Part shown: in pieces, positions 1-11,390 of the stretch
How positions within the stretch are numbered: the stretch's first letter is position 1
How the letters are laid out: every line of letters begins with the position of its first letter
Source: Ophiocordyceps camponoti-saundersi (nom. inval.)
Lineage: Eukaryota > Ascomycota > Sordariomycetes > Hypocreales > Ophiocordycipitaceae
DNA: 42,457 nucleotides
Assembly (NCBI GenBank): GCA_003339415.1
Contig: PDHQ01000265.1
Coordinates: 5,713 to 48,169 of the forward strand
Reading direction: 5' to 3'
Translations under genes and position numbers: made by a program
Notes under the pieces: model-generated
Told to the model about the DNA's origin: nothing
Databases searched by the model: none
The model's input: the letters and a program-made list of their open reading frames with translations, nothing else

Positions 1-327
1 ACCAAAAAAAAAATATGCCCCCGCGCCCCCCCCCCCCCCCCCCCCCCCTATAGCTAGAGATCCCCCCTTATATTAGAGATAAATAGGATAGCAGATATGT
101 CGGCTAAAGAGAGTTAATTTAGTAGGCCCTAAAAAGGGGGAGTAAAAGATAATATCTACGATAAGTCTAACCCGGCCTACGGGTGCTAATTTAAACCCTA
201 ATTAGGCTCGTCGGCGCCTGCCTCTATAGGCCGCCACTAGTTAGTTAAGGATATTAGTCACCTAAGAAGTTACGCCCCTTAAGTATCTGCTACGCTTGCT
301 TAGGATATCCTTCTCCCCCCGCCAAAC
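1..327 (+). mobile_element. Partial M element (copy M0), right part, with a 164-bp insertion
   Basis: This is the right-hand part of the repeat family called M here. It has the conserved block AAGTTACGCCCC (about 270-281) followed by the terminal motif CCGCCAAAC and a TA at 328-329. The left half lies outside the window. Compared with copies M1 and M9, positions 77-240 are extra. They interrupt the M sequence between TATTAG and TTAGTTAAGG, with TTAG repeated on both sides (73-76 and 241-244). The poly-C run at about 25-48 replaces a run of only 5-8 C in other copies. Confidence 0.75.
77..240. mobile_element. Small insertion inside M0
   Basis: These 164 bp are absent from the same place in the other M copies and are flanked by a TTAG duplication. 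No clear terminal inverted repeat was found. The motif GTGCTAATTTA near 184 resembles part of the composite repeat at 37800-39317, so it may be a fragment of that family. The nature of the insert is unknown. Confidence 0.45.
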
Positions 328-515
328 TACCTATACGGCCCTAGCCCGGCCCGGCCGACCCGTACGGACCTATTAGTCCTACGTCCTTAAGACCGTCTTC
401 TCTGCGAGGGCTATATATATAGGCAGGGGTGCCCGTTACTCCCGCTAAAAGGTTTTCGGGATAATATTAGCAAGGATAGAAGGAAGGTGAAACGATATAT
501 CGCGCCATAGTAAAG

Positions 516-586
516 CCGTAAGAAAAATAAAAACGGCTATTCTTATTTAATCACGCGCTGCAAGCAGTTTTAACGGGGTAAAAGGA
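516..586 (+). repeat. Direct repeat DR-a, left arm
   Basis: About 70 bp shared with 2442-2512, including the block ACGGCT.TTCTTATTTAATCACG followed by AGTTTTAA and GGGGTAAAAG. The two arms lie in the same orientation about 1.9 kb apart and bracket the decayed gene at 1008-2347. This arm keeps GCAAGC where the other is degraded. Whether they are element ends or remnants of a duplication is not clear. Confidence 0.65.
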
Positions 587-733
587 TAAACCCGGCGTAT
601 AAAAAAGATAAGAGAGAAATAAATAATTGCTAATAATCACTAGTAATCCTAGGTAATTTAGGAAGATAAGGAGAAGAGGAAGGGATCCGTATCTTAAGTA
701 GGTAGCTAACCTAGCTAGGCCCGGATACGCTTA

Positions 734-780
734 GGGCGACTAACTTTATTTATATATCGAAGGGCCTACGGCTACCTTAG
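734..780 (+). repeat. Dispersed motif R2, first copy
   Basis: The sequence GGCGACTAACTTTAT, then a short AT spacer, then AAGGGCCTACGGCTA matches 19364-19405 in the same order. A weaker echo (CCGGCGACTTACC) lies near 20868, so the other two copies bracket the satellite array. It may be a terminus of an unidentified element. Confidence 0.5.
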
Positions 781-1007
781 TAATTATTTATAAGGAAGGA
801 AAAACGACCTTTACTATAACCCGTAAACCCTTTAGCTAGTTTAGTTATCGGTAGTAGTAGTAGTAGCAGCGCTAGTAGCGGCAGAAAGGTATCGTTATCG
901 CGATCGTTAACGGCGACGGCAGTAGGCGGCAGGCAGATATCGTAAGAATAAACATTATCGAGAGGAGTAGGTCGGCACTACGAGGCTATAGCCCCCCTAT
1001 CTCGGTC

Positions 1008-2347
1008 ACTAGATAAATAGCTATGCTACCTAACTATTAGAGATAACTTTAAGTACCTAGTTATTAAAATAAGTAAAATAAAGGAAACCTATATATAGGT
1101 AGCAAAGCTAGTTAATTATATAAAGTCTAAGAAGGCTCTAGGCCTCCTGTCTAAGTTTAAGGTATAAGTGTTACCCGTATATAACTAATATAAGTTATAT
1201 AACCTATCCCCGCTATTAAGTATATAAATACCTAGGTACCGTTTGCTAGTAATCCGGTTATCTTATTAGCTAAACTATCGGTAATAGGTGCGGTAATCTC
1301 GTAAAATAATTAGTCGGTAGAGGTTATATATAAGGAGGTACTAAAGTATATTCTAAGTAGGTAATCTAGAGAGTTATTATATAGAATCTTTTAGCGTAGA
1401 TAGGAAACCGTAGAAAAATATAGGGAAAGCGTTTAGAAGAAAAGAATTATAATTTTAGAGGTTAGAAAAGGAATAAGAGCGTTGCAAATCGGTAGATCGG
1501 CGCGTATAAATAAATAGAAATAAAAAATTCTACCCGCGTAGGAAAACCCTCTATCGTTAACTTTATCTATACCGTTATTTTTTTTTATTAAAAAATTTCT
1601 CGTTACCGCACGCCCGTCTTTCGTAGTTATTTCTAATCGTCGGGAAAGAAAAATATATTATTATCTAATAATATTCTAGGAGAGCCTTTTAGGGAAGTTA
1701 TAATTTCCGACGAAGAGTTCGGCCCCCGTTACTAGGTTATGTTAGGAACGGCTTCCGAAGCCTTAAAGATAGTAATAAAGGCGCTCGCGATTACGGTAAG
1801 TTTAAATAAGTAAAGTAAGACTATCGAGGCTAATAAAAGGTAAGCTAAGGAGTATAAGATTATATAAGGTGCTGCCTGCGATATTACGATTTTTATATTA
1901 AAAGAAGCGAATAAGCTTATAAAGTCTATTATCGCTCGCTTCTTACGTTAGGAATATCTATTTAAAGCGATAATTCTTACGAGCTGCGCACCCCGACCTA
2001 AGTATGCCTATAACGAGTATACTAATATATTAAAAGATAAGCTTTTCTTCGAGCTTTATTTTCGGTATAAAGATTAGTTTAGCGGGAAGTATAATAATTA
2101 TTTCGTATAAGGAAAGTCCTATAATACGGGATAGAGATTCTTCGCGGAAAGCCCTTCCGGTCGTTTCGTGTCTTTTAAAAGCGATCTAATAACGTATACC
2201 GGCGCCTTATATTAAGTTATTAACTATCCGTAGTAAATAGATAAGGAAAGAATGCGGGCAGAGGCGGATAAAATAATAGAAGAGAACGATCGAGAGCGTA
2301 CTAAGGCTCGTAAATATACCGCGCGTAAGGGTGCTAGGCGTGGCTAA
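1008..2347 (+). pseudogene. RIP-decayed plus-strand gene of unknown family
   Basis: A coding-like stretch reads in one frame from about 1008 to 1690, then in a second frame from 1691 to the stop TAA at 2345-2347. In the second frame all internal stops are TAA or TAG, so about 219 codons survive without an indel. Readable pieces include ISDEEFGP near the start of that frame and ITYTGALY. The C-terminus is basic and ends KARKYTARKGARRG. The frame change near 1690 could be an old indel or an intron. The first ~340 bp resemble 8842-9185, so two related genes or element copies are present. I do not recognise the family. The gene lies about 290 bp upstream of M copy M1. Confidence 0.6.
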
Positions 2348-2359
2348 ATAAGAGCCACG
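2339..2359 (+). other. Perfect 7-bp hairpin spanning the decayed gene's stop codon
   Basis: CGTGGCT and AGCCACG pair perfectly around a 7-nt loop. The stop TAA of the decayed frame overlaps the stem-loop junction. The stem keeps TGG and CCA/CAC, which are rare elsewhere in the window. It may be a chance hairpin; no T tract follows, so I do not call it a terminator. Confidence 0.4.
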
Positions 2360-2441
2360 TATAGTAAGAAAGAAAAGGGGATAATCGCAAATATTTATAA
2401 CTTTATAGTAATTTACGATAGTTCCCTTTAAATATAAAAGG

Positions 2442-2512
2442 TCGTAAGATAAAGAAAAACGGCTCTTCTTATTTAATCACGTTGTGGAATAAGTTTTAAG
2501 GGAGTAAAAGAG
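2442..2512 (+). repeat. Direct repeat DR-a, right arm
   Basis: Partner of 516-586. It keeps the block CTTCTTATTTAATCACG and the following GGAGTAAAAG. It starts about 95 bp after the stop of the decayed gene and lies 128 bp before M1. Confidence 0.65.
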
Positions 2513-2639
2513 AGACTTATAGCATATAGGAAAAAAAAGGGAAAAAAAAAAAGATATTCTAAGTAGTGTAGGGTAGGTTGTAGCGATTCGTAGTAATTAA
2601 AAAGGGCGAGGAAAATAAGAAGGGTTACGTATATAGGTA

Positions 2640-3257
2640 GTTTAGCGGCGGTAACGGACACGCCCGAAGATAAATATATATTAGCCTTAGCTAGGGAACT
2701 ATTAGTAGCCTATATAAGGTTTAGTTAAATTTTCCCTCTACCCTTATCTTCCCCTAAGAGCTTCTAAGGATTAGGCGTAAAAGGTATTTAGAATAGAAAA
2801 GGGGCTATAACTAGGTATATAGCATAAAACAGTTTCCCTTAAGAGAGGAAGGAATTAAGTAAGTAATTAGCCCTAAACCTTATCTTCACTACTATCTTAA
2901 AAGTCGTATATCGTAAGTTAGGTCTTAGAGAGGACTTATAGCAAAAACTCTACTAAATAGAATTATAATTTTATTTTAAACCTTATATTTTTTTACTATA
3001 AATTACTAATTTAAACACCTATTTTAAAGTCCTTAGCACTTGATTAAATAGTATTTATCCTTTTTCTTCCCTTTTCTCTTATTTTTATATATAAAACCGA
3101 CTTCCTATTTTTTTTCCTAATAGAGAATTACTATTTAGCCCGCCCCCCCTATAGCTAGATATCCCCTTATATTAGTTAAAGACCCCTATTACCTAAGAAG
3201 TTACGCCCCTTAGGTATCTACTACGCTCGCTTAAAGTATCCCCCCCCCTCGCTAAAA
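2640..3257 (+). mobile_element. M element copy M1 (full length, 618 bp)
   Basis: The element begins GTTTAGCGGCGGTAACGG and ends CTCGCTAAAA, giving imperfect terminal inverted repeats of about 12 bp. TA flanks both ends (2638-2639 and 3258-3259). TA target duplication with short TIRs and no coding potential is typical of non-autonomous Tc1/mariner-type elements (MITE-like); assignment to that superfamily is inference. Inside are the shared blocks GTTTCCCTTAAGAGAGGAAGG, a TTTAAACCTTA segment, a C-rich run and the right-end block AAGTTACGCCCCTTAGG. RIP damage is heavy in the middle and light at the right end. Confidence 0.8.
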
Positions 3258-3267
3258 TAGGTAAATA

Positions 3268-3425
3268 GAGGCTATAGAAAGATAAGATTAAGCTTTAAAG
3301 TAGCAAAACGGTTATACTTAATTTAACCTAGAAATAATAATCTATTTATAAAGGGGAAGGGGTCGTGCTAATTTATACTAGCGGTTGTAAAAAATACTAT
3401 ATTCCGTAATAGGGCGTTATATATA
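3268..3425 (-). repeat. RIP-decayed fragment of the composite B repeat
   Basis: Read on the plus strand this matches the reverse complement of the B unit right end (38530-38693 and 39155-39317). The order ACGGTTATACTTAATTTAACC, ATAATAATCT and GGGGTCGTGCTAATTTATAC is kept. Most differences are C-to-T or G-to-A. It shows that the B family also exists here in an old, heavily mutated form directly beside M1. Confidence 0.7.
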
Positions 3426-3429
3426 CCTA

Positions 3430-5050
3430 GAAGCTACTTCGATACGTCTTTGCCGGGCATAACGAAGGAAAATCTAACGAACTTAGATACCTACTATAAA
3501 AATATAGATACTTCTTAAAAGGGGTAGGAAAGGCTTGAGGGATAAATTTCTTTCGATACTATCCTAACCTAGGTAGCCCTATCTAGAAAACGTGTAAAGT
3601 AAAGTAAAACTCTCCCTTATATATACTTAAGCTAGAAGGGTTTATATAAGGCGCTACGCGAAAAAAGACGGAATACTCTCCCTTATATATATATATATAT
3701 ATATATATACTTTTAGGAGCACGAAAGGGTTCTTATTAATACGCATTTCTTAGTATATTTTTTTACTTTTATATACCTTTAGAAGGCGTAGGCGGGTCTC
3801 TCCTAATTTTCACTAAATATAAAAAAAAACTAAAAAAACCGGCCCTCTTTACTACGCCTTTATTAAGACGAAAAAGACTCTCCCGTATACGTTAAGAAGG
3901 ATAAATCGGCCTACTTAACGCTATAGAAATTCTCTCTTCTATATTCCTAAGATAGAACGGAAAGGCTTTTTTAGCAGGCCTTATCTATATATATATATAT
4001 AAACGAAATACCTCTTCTATACACCTTTAAACGCGGGAATTTGCTCCCTTTAGTACCCCGATCTAATAGAATATAAATTCGAAACTAAAACGCACGAAAT
4101 AGCTCTTTACTATATAGCTTTAGGCGCTATCTTCTAGAGGCTATAGAAGCATAGAAGGCCACCCCTAAGGCCGCGGAAATACTCTATCCCGCACGCCTTT
4201 AAATATATAGAAAGGCTCTCTCGGGGTATATTTAGATATACGAAAACGCTATTTTATTTTCGCATACGTTTAAATATGCAGAATAGTAGTATTTTCGCGT
4301 ACTTAGTTGCACTAAATAGCTACCTTTAAGACGCCTTAAAGGGGCAGAAAAGGCTCGCTTCTATATAAGATAGAAATATATATAAAGTCGTCCTTCGGCA
4401 CCCTATTAAGGTATTAAAAGAGATACTTAAAGTAAGTATACGAAATAGCTTTCTTTACGTTATATTCTAAGGCGGGGACCGTTACTTTTTTGTATAAATT
4501 TATATATATTAAATTAATTATTCTCTATAGCTTTAGGAGGATTTATATAATATCTCTCGCAGATACTTACGAATATATAAAGGCGCTCTTATCTACGTAC
4601 CTTTAAATAGGTAAAAAATACCTTCTTTCTTTTACCTAATACTAAGCTATAGAAAGGGAGCCTATAACATTTAAGAATATATACGAAATACGAAATATTT
4701 ATCTTAGTATATCTTTTTACCGACGAAGTAAGGTTTCGTTACGTTAACCCTCCGGACTACGAGGGGTCCTATCTAGTATATATTTCACGATATAGAATAG
4801 AGTATTCTAAGGTACGAAGACGCTATTTTATTATTAAATTATTTGCTATTTAGCTTTAGTTCCTCCTACCGAAATAGTCGGTTAATACGGCGTTTAATTA
4901 TGTTTCCTTTTAACCCCCCCCCCCCCCCTTACGACGTCTATCTACTTATTTTCAGTGTTCTTTTTTTTTACTTAAGACGTATTTTATTTTCCTCGAAATT
5001 CTACGTTTATAAACGGACTAGAAGGCATATACCGGATATTCCTTTTTACT
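3430..5050. repeat. Degenerate short-period repeats, no gene recognised
   Basis: A loose motif recurs about every 60-130 bp: ACGAAATA followed by CTCTT/CTTTC, a TATA stretch and CTTTAGG or CTTTAAA. Examples lie near 4006, 4095, 4175, 4437, 4690 and 4800. A (TA)n tract occurs at about 3688-3709. The pattern could be the ghost of a tandemly repeated protein domain, but no frame gave a recognisable motif. The C-run at about 4913-4927 is another homopolymer. Confidence 0.4.
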
Positions 5051-5059
5051 AAATTACGA

Positions 5060-8000
5060 TCGATAAATAATAGTAAAGACTAGTATTCGGGGCTTATACT
5101 ACCTATACCTAGTTTATCTATATCGAAGTCCTATATAGGATACGGATATAATCTATATTACGGATAGTTTTCTTTAATATACTCTCGAATATACGAAGAG
5201 GTATATTTAACGCTATAGGACGGCCTTCTTCCTATTAATATTCTTACTATTAATGCCTATTAGCTCTATCTACCTATCTAACTAGGTATCTAAAAGGTAT
5301 ATATCTATATCTACTTCTAGTTCCCTCCCGTACGAAATTAAGCTACTTATCTTAGGCTTCCTTTCTACTTAGGACTTACTCTACTTAATATTATATATTA
5401 GTAAATACTTTAAAGCGCTAGCTAAAACTTTTATAAATAAACAGATCGAGCTAGATAATATATAAAGCTCGAATATACGTTTATTATTCTTTAGTGGAAT
5501 CCCGACTATTAAGGTATCTTACGATACCTCGTAGCCTCGTATTACCGCCCGGCTACCTTCCTCGCACTTTCTCTCTCCTATACTTTCGGCTACGCCTACG
5601 AATTCCGCTACGTACGAAACCCTTAAGCTTTATAACGATACTAATCTCAAGCGTACGAAGCCGATAGATTACTCTCTTAACGAGTAATCTTTTAAATAAC
5701 GCCTAAATAGCGCGTCCCTTAATTTATTATCGTAGCTTAGTATAGATAAGGAAAAAATAAAGTATCTTCGGGAAACCTATCCGTAGATAACTACGACTTT
5801 TAATATAAAAATATTAATTAGCTACTTTTAGCGTAACGGTTTCGTATAATTTACGCTTCTAATATATACTTAGCTTATCGCAAGCTACGAACTAGGGAAC
5901 CGAAATATAGCTTAATATATTTAAACTAAGGAGGGACTAAAAGCTTAAAATAGTCTATATTACCTATAGATTCTAACGTTTATAATATTAAACTATTATC
6001 GGAAGCGATACCTAGTATACGTTACTATTATTACTTAGGTATATATTGCCTTTCTAATTAGGAGGGAGACCTAAGCTACTCGAATATTGTTCTTAATACC
6101 TTAACTAAATTTACTATATCTAGGGCTTTATATTAGCTATAATATTACGAGGTTAGGTTACTTTGCGATAAGCGGCGTGATAAGTTAACCGCCTATACTA
6201 ATATAGCTCGGTTCGTCCTTATCGGATATATAAGGAGCCTTCGATTATATAATACCGGGGGACTCTTACTATTACTTTAAGAATAATAAAGTAGCTTAGA
6301 ATCCTCGAGCTGCTTCTTATCTTTCTAATAGGATTATTACCTTTTATATACTTAGCTAATACGCTAATTAAAGCGCTACCGCTAATCGTAGAGGTTATTA
6401 CGTTTAATAACTCTAAGCCTACTAACTTAAACTTATAAGATAACTAGGTAATCCTCTCTGCTATTAAGTTAAGGCTTAAATATCTCTAGCGGAGGTATAG
6501 CGGTTCTTAAGCTCCGATTCGGATAGTTCTACTTTTTCCCCTTCTTCCCGTTAAGTATCGGATACTTCCCGTCGAGAATCCGATAAATAATAAGCTCGAA
6601 GCGATATTAGTAAGGATACGACGAATAGGGCTTAAGATATCCTATTAGAATTATATTAGCATTCCTAGTCCTAAATTCTATCTAGCTACCTTATTAGAAT
6701 TCTATTAGCTTACCTTATCTCGGATTCTCTTAGCTTATATTATTAGAATTCTGCTAGCCTTCCTTATAGGTTCGGTTAATAACTATTAGTAACCTAATAA
6801 ACTTAAGGTAACCTAGAAGCGATAAGCCTATTCGATATTAAGGTCCCTTATATAAACCTTAAGTTATACGGTATAGAAGAAACGTAGCTTATCCCTATTC
6901 TATCGCTATTAGGCGGGGTTAACTCCTTAGACTACGGATCGCCGATTAGACCTAAGATTACTAATAGAACGAAGAAGATACTATACCTACTATATATATA
7001 TATTATATAGCTCGATACTCTAGCTAAGGTATTAAATAAGGTATCGGGCAATCTTAAAGTTTTAATAATCCTAATAAACTTTAGCGAGGACGAAATAGTA
7101 CTTCCTTTAATTAAATAAGACTAGGGACTCCCGCTACCTTAGAAACTATAGAAAAGCTTAGCGAGCTAGACCTATCTCTTATCTTTCCGATAGGATAATC
7201 GCCCTTAATATACTTAGCTAGTATAATATCGAAAGCGCTACCTAAAATCGTGAAAGTCCTTACGTTTAACTATAGGATAATATATTACGACTTTAACTTA
7301 TAGTAGAATAAGGCGGCAAAGCTTTTTACTATAAAGTTAGAAAAACGATAAGAAAAGCCGCAGCCTACGCCTATTCTATCGCCTTTAACCGGACTCGAAT
7401 CCTCTCCCTATAATTAGGAACCTTAACTTAGTAAAGAAGATATATAAGGCCCGATATATATTATCTAGCTTAACACTCTAGCAAAGATATTAAACGGTAT
7501 CTTAGTCGGTTTTCGGGCTCTTATAATACTTATAAACTTAGATAAAATCGAATATAAATTAATTATACGATATAAAGCGGGGATCTTAAATAATAGACTA
7601 GCTTAGAATACTTAAGCTACCTCTTATCTTTCTAATAGAACTATTACTTATATAAGCCCTTATTATTTTAAATATATCTAGGGGTAACGGAGTACGATAT
7701 TTATCTTAACGGACGATTATCGGATATATCTAGAAAAGAAATCCCTTTCCTCGTAACTAAGGGGGTATATTAGAAATAATAAGCTATATATATAGCTAAA
7801 TAAACCGAAATACGAGTACCCTTTATAGTATATAAAATTTTAGCGTAGTAGTTAATACCCCGTATAATCTATTAGAGGTTAAAGGCTTATAACGCCTAAT
7901 TAATAACTTTACTTATTAGCTATAATAGCTATAATACGCTTCTATCGCGTATAATATAATTAATCCTTTACCTTATATAGCTTAGAAGTCGGCTTAGAAG

Positions 8001-8600
8001 CCTAAGGCTATTACCTTATAAACTATACTAATTAGCTAAACCTAGATAAGATTAATCGATATTTAGACTAGAATAATTAGTTTATAGAGCCGACTTTATT
8101 TATATTAGTTTTCGATAATTAGCCTAATATAAAGAAATAAGCCGACCTTTTATTAAATAATAAGGATTATCGTTATACGGATATTTTTAGCGCTAAGATT
8201 AATATCTATAATACTCGGTCGAGAATTAACCTCGCCTTTAGTTAAAAAAATATAAGAAGCTATTAAATTTCTACGTAGAGCTAGAAAAAAAGAGAGCAAA
8301 GATAGTATAGATATTCCGGCAGTAAATCTATTACCTTATAGGCTATAGCTAGGGACGATAGGACGAAAGAGTTTACGGAAGATACTACTAGAGAAGTAGC
8401 TTAGAAGATAGTAACGGAGGCCGTTAAGTAAGAAGCGTATTTTCTTACTTATCTAAAAGGAAAGGTCTTATAATATATATTTTCCTACGATCTTTTCTTA
8501 TACCGCCGTAACTACCGAAATCCTTAATATTACCTGCGCTATCTGCAGTCCTCTGCTTCGGTATATCGCTTATACTTTTATTATAGACTAATATTCCGGG
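5060..8600 (+). pseudogene. Long decayed coding-like region with internal duplicated modules
   Basis: From about 5500 a plus-strand frame reads through a Ser/Thr/Pro-rich segment (for example PSSHFLSPILSATPTNSATY) with stops mainly TAA/TAG. Two modules near 6985-7080 and 7450-7560 translate to related strings, LAKVLNKVSG then LIILIN, and LAKILNGILVG then LIILIN. A second module, built around CTTATCTTTC.AATAG, recurs near 6318, 7176 and 7624. This suggests a protein with tandem repeats or a partly duplicated element. No catalytic motif or known family was recognised. Confidence 0.45.
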
Positions 8601-8841
8601 TTGCTAAGTAGTAGGGGTATAGTAGTGATATTTTAACGCGTCGTGGTAGAGGAGATCTCTAGTATACTAGGGAGGGGCGTCGAGGTCGGGTACTCGGTAT
8701 CTCGTAGCTAGGATATCTATTATCCCGTAGCTAATATTTTATAGAAGTTCCGGGAGTCCCTTAAACGGAATATCTATTACCCCGCGAAAGATACTTCGTA
8801 GAAGTATCGGACGCTTTATTAGCGGAGTATCTATTACTCTA

Positions 8842-9185
8842 TAGTAGATAAATAGCTACGTTACCTAATTCTAAAAGTTAGCTTTAAAATACTAGAAATT
8901 AAGGAAAATATAAGGGGACCTAAATATAGGTAGCAAAGCTCGGTTAATTATATAGAAATAAAGGTTCTAAGCTATCTATATATAGCTAAAATATAAGAGT
9001 CGCACCTATATAACTAAGATAGGTAATATAGGATATGCCTGCTATTAGTTATTTCGGTATTTCGTAAATATATCCGTTATATTCTAGATAAGTTATTTTA
9101 TAGCTATACTTTATAATTCTATAATACTTACGCTATCTTTACGTAGATCGAAAGATAATAGAGGTTATACCTTATAGGGATAAAC
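8842..9185 (+). repeat. Segment homologous to 1011-1345
   Basis: Shared landmarks in the same order are AGATAAATAGCTA, ATATAGGTAGCAAAGCT, TTAATTATATA, TATATAACTAA, CTGCTATTA/CCGCTATTA and AGAGGTTATA. The similarity marks the beginnings of two related decayed genes or element copies, about 7.8 kb apart and in the same orientation. The translated core GSKA is kept in both. Confidence 0.6.
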
Positions 9186-9374
9186 CTATCTATAAGGCGA
9201 TAAAAATATATATTAAAAAAAGGAGTAAAGTAGATATTAGCTATATAGATATATAATAATAATTATATATATATATATAAAGACCGCACGGCTATTATAT
9301 ATATATAAAATTAGCTACTAAATTAGTTAATTAATAGCGATTATATAATATATTATATAATTATATATATATAA

Positions 9375-10637
9375 GTAGGGTAGAAAGCTTAGCACCGAAA
9401 AATAGTATAAAAAAATTTCTTCCTTAGTTAAGTATTATAAAGAGTATATCCTCTTAGCCTATATACGGAAAACTAGGTTATATACGTAAGTAATGTCTAC
9501 GGCGCTAAGTAGTAAATATATAATACGATAAGAGGAATATCTAGACTAGTAGGAGATAAACCTTAAGAGAATAGGTATCGAAACGAGAAGTATCTATTAT
9601 AATTTCCCTCTTTAAAACTTAACTAATAAGTTATAGGAGAGGCAATACTTAAGAATACCTATTATTATCTATAGTATAAATAAGCCCGGTATTAACGATT
9701 AATAGCGTAAGGCGAAGGACTTTACGAATATAGCGGATATTATATATCGGAAGGTAGAAAAAGGCGAAATAAACGTATTATTAAGTCTTATATAGAAGTA
9801 TCGTACCGATATACTAATAGAGAAGATAACGATATATTTTAAGGTAAGTTTTACTTTATATATTTATTAGTATATTAATTAATCGGGTTAAAGTTCCACG
9901 TATACCTTAAATTTTAGGTAAAAGGCGGCGTAAATATCGGGTATATAGATATCCCGATATATACGGAAATCGCGTTCCGTATAAAAACGCTAGAGGATAC
10001 CGATACGACGACTAAAAAGAATATATAGAGTACTACGCCTATAGATTTCTTCTACGCCCGGTTTCTTAGCACGGACGCGTATAAAAGAATAGCTATTTGC
10101 TTAACTTATTCTTAGATAACGTATATACCGATAAAGATAGCATACCTATAAGGGTATTTTATTAAATAGCTTATCGAGTCCCGCCGCCCGGAGTACGCTA
10201 AAGTATTTATCGTTATAATATTTAGGAAACGTAACCCTCGGATATGCTTCGGCTATATACGAATATAGATAATAATAGTTACTACTTATAAAAAATATAT
10301 ACTATTCCCGTTTTACGAATATATATCGATACGAGGCGTTTCGGGAGGGTTATACGTAAACTATATCTAGAATAATATAAAGATATTAATATATAGTTAG
10401 AGGAAATTTAGGGGTTTAATATAAGAAGAGGCGGAGGTAAAAAATATAACGGTAGTATTCCTAGGGTCTAAGAGATAGGAAGGGGGGATAAGCGAAGAGT
10501 TAGAAGATTATATATACGAAGAGGTTACGCTAAGAATCGTAAAGGATATACCGAACCCTTTCGCTAAGAAGGATAACGCTAGTATTAAAGAAAGAGGGGA
10601 GGAAAATATTACGGACTATATTATAGTAGTAATTTAA
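9375..10637 (+). pseudogene. RIP-decayed 421-codon frame of unknown function
   Basis: One plus-strand frame runs from about 9375 to TAA at 10635-10637 with no indel. Every internal stop is TAA or TAG. The codons in between read as ordinary protein, for example ICFGYIRI near the middle, FPFYEYISIRGVSGGLY, and an acidic tail containing EELEDYIYEEVTLRIVKD and NPFAKKDN. It probably continues upstream into 8842-9185, which would make it a larger protein. I cannot name the family; a retrotransposon or large transposon protein is plausible given the setting. M copy M2 lies about 750 bp downstream. Confidence 0.6.
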
Positions 10638-10639
10638 AT

Positions 10640-11390
10640 ATAAGTATATTTTATTTTCCTTAGTAATAAGAAGAAATATAGTAATATACTTAATACTTCG
10701 GCGATAGCGGCTATTATAATATAACCGCCTTTATAACCCTTATATATAAGAGTATTTAGAAATCGAGCGAGCTTAAAAACTAATATATACGTATCCTATA
10801 TAACTTAGTTCCCGATTATTTCTTATCTTTATCTAGACTTATTCTCTTTAGGCGTATTTATAAGTATCTAAAAATTACTATATAGGGAGATAAAAAGGTT
10901 AGTAACCGTAGCGTAACTATAAGGGGCGTAAGTCCCTATATTATTAAAGTATTCGAATAGTAAAAGAAGAGATATTAAGATATAAGAGTATAAGCTATAT
11001 AGTAATTCTATACGTAGGAAAGGATAAGAAACCGGTTTTCTACGAAAACGATAATAATAAGAGGGAATTATAAGTACTATTTTATTAGAGTAAAATATTA
11101 TTATAGAGGGTATTTAAATAAGTAATTTCTTATAGGGAAATATTAGACGCGAGGCAAAGTTATAATTATAAATAAAAGAGTCTTTTTTTTTTGCTATAAG
11201 TTATTACTAAGACCCGGCTTAAGATTCACGGACTTTTAAGTATCTAAAAGAGATTTTTAGAGGCCCTAGTAGTTCGTAGGTTCCTTAATATATAGAATAA
11301 GATAAAGCTATAATATATACTATATTATTAGATACTATACTAAGACTGCTTATATTATAGGTTTATTTTATAGGAACTCGCAGAAAGGTA
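10640..11390. other. AT-rich decayed stretch without a recognised feature
   Basis: The sequence has the same RIP composition as its neighbours. Short open pieces exist but no motif could be read. It may be the 3' part of the element that carries the 9375-10637 frame. Confidence 0.5.

Larger units (their letters stand above)
330..1007. other. Non-coding stretch with dispersed repeats and a (GTA)n tract
   Basis: No gene is recognised. The stretch holds a GC-richer patch (about 340-380) and one arm of a direct repeat at 516-586. It also has a short dispersed motif at 734-780 and a (GTA)n microsatellite near 849-870. The junction motif CTATCTCGGTCACT lies at about 997-1010. Confidence 0.6.

Noticed and set aside
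2339..2359. Transcription terminator hairpin
   Set aside because: A 7-bp stem without a T tract in a eukaryotic context is not a terminator; kept only as a structural note.
2473..2661. 62-codon minus-strand open stretch
   Set aside because: It overlaps the DR-a repeat and the M1 left end. It is a hydrophobic, low-complexity translation of AT-rich sequence, with no sign of a gene.
4843..5052. 69-codon plus-strand open stretch with a proline run
   Set aside because: The proline run is the translated C homopolymer at 4913-4927. The rest is T-rich low complexity.
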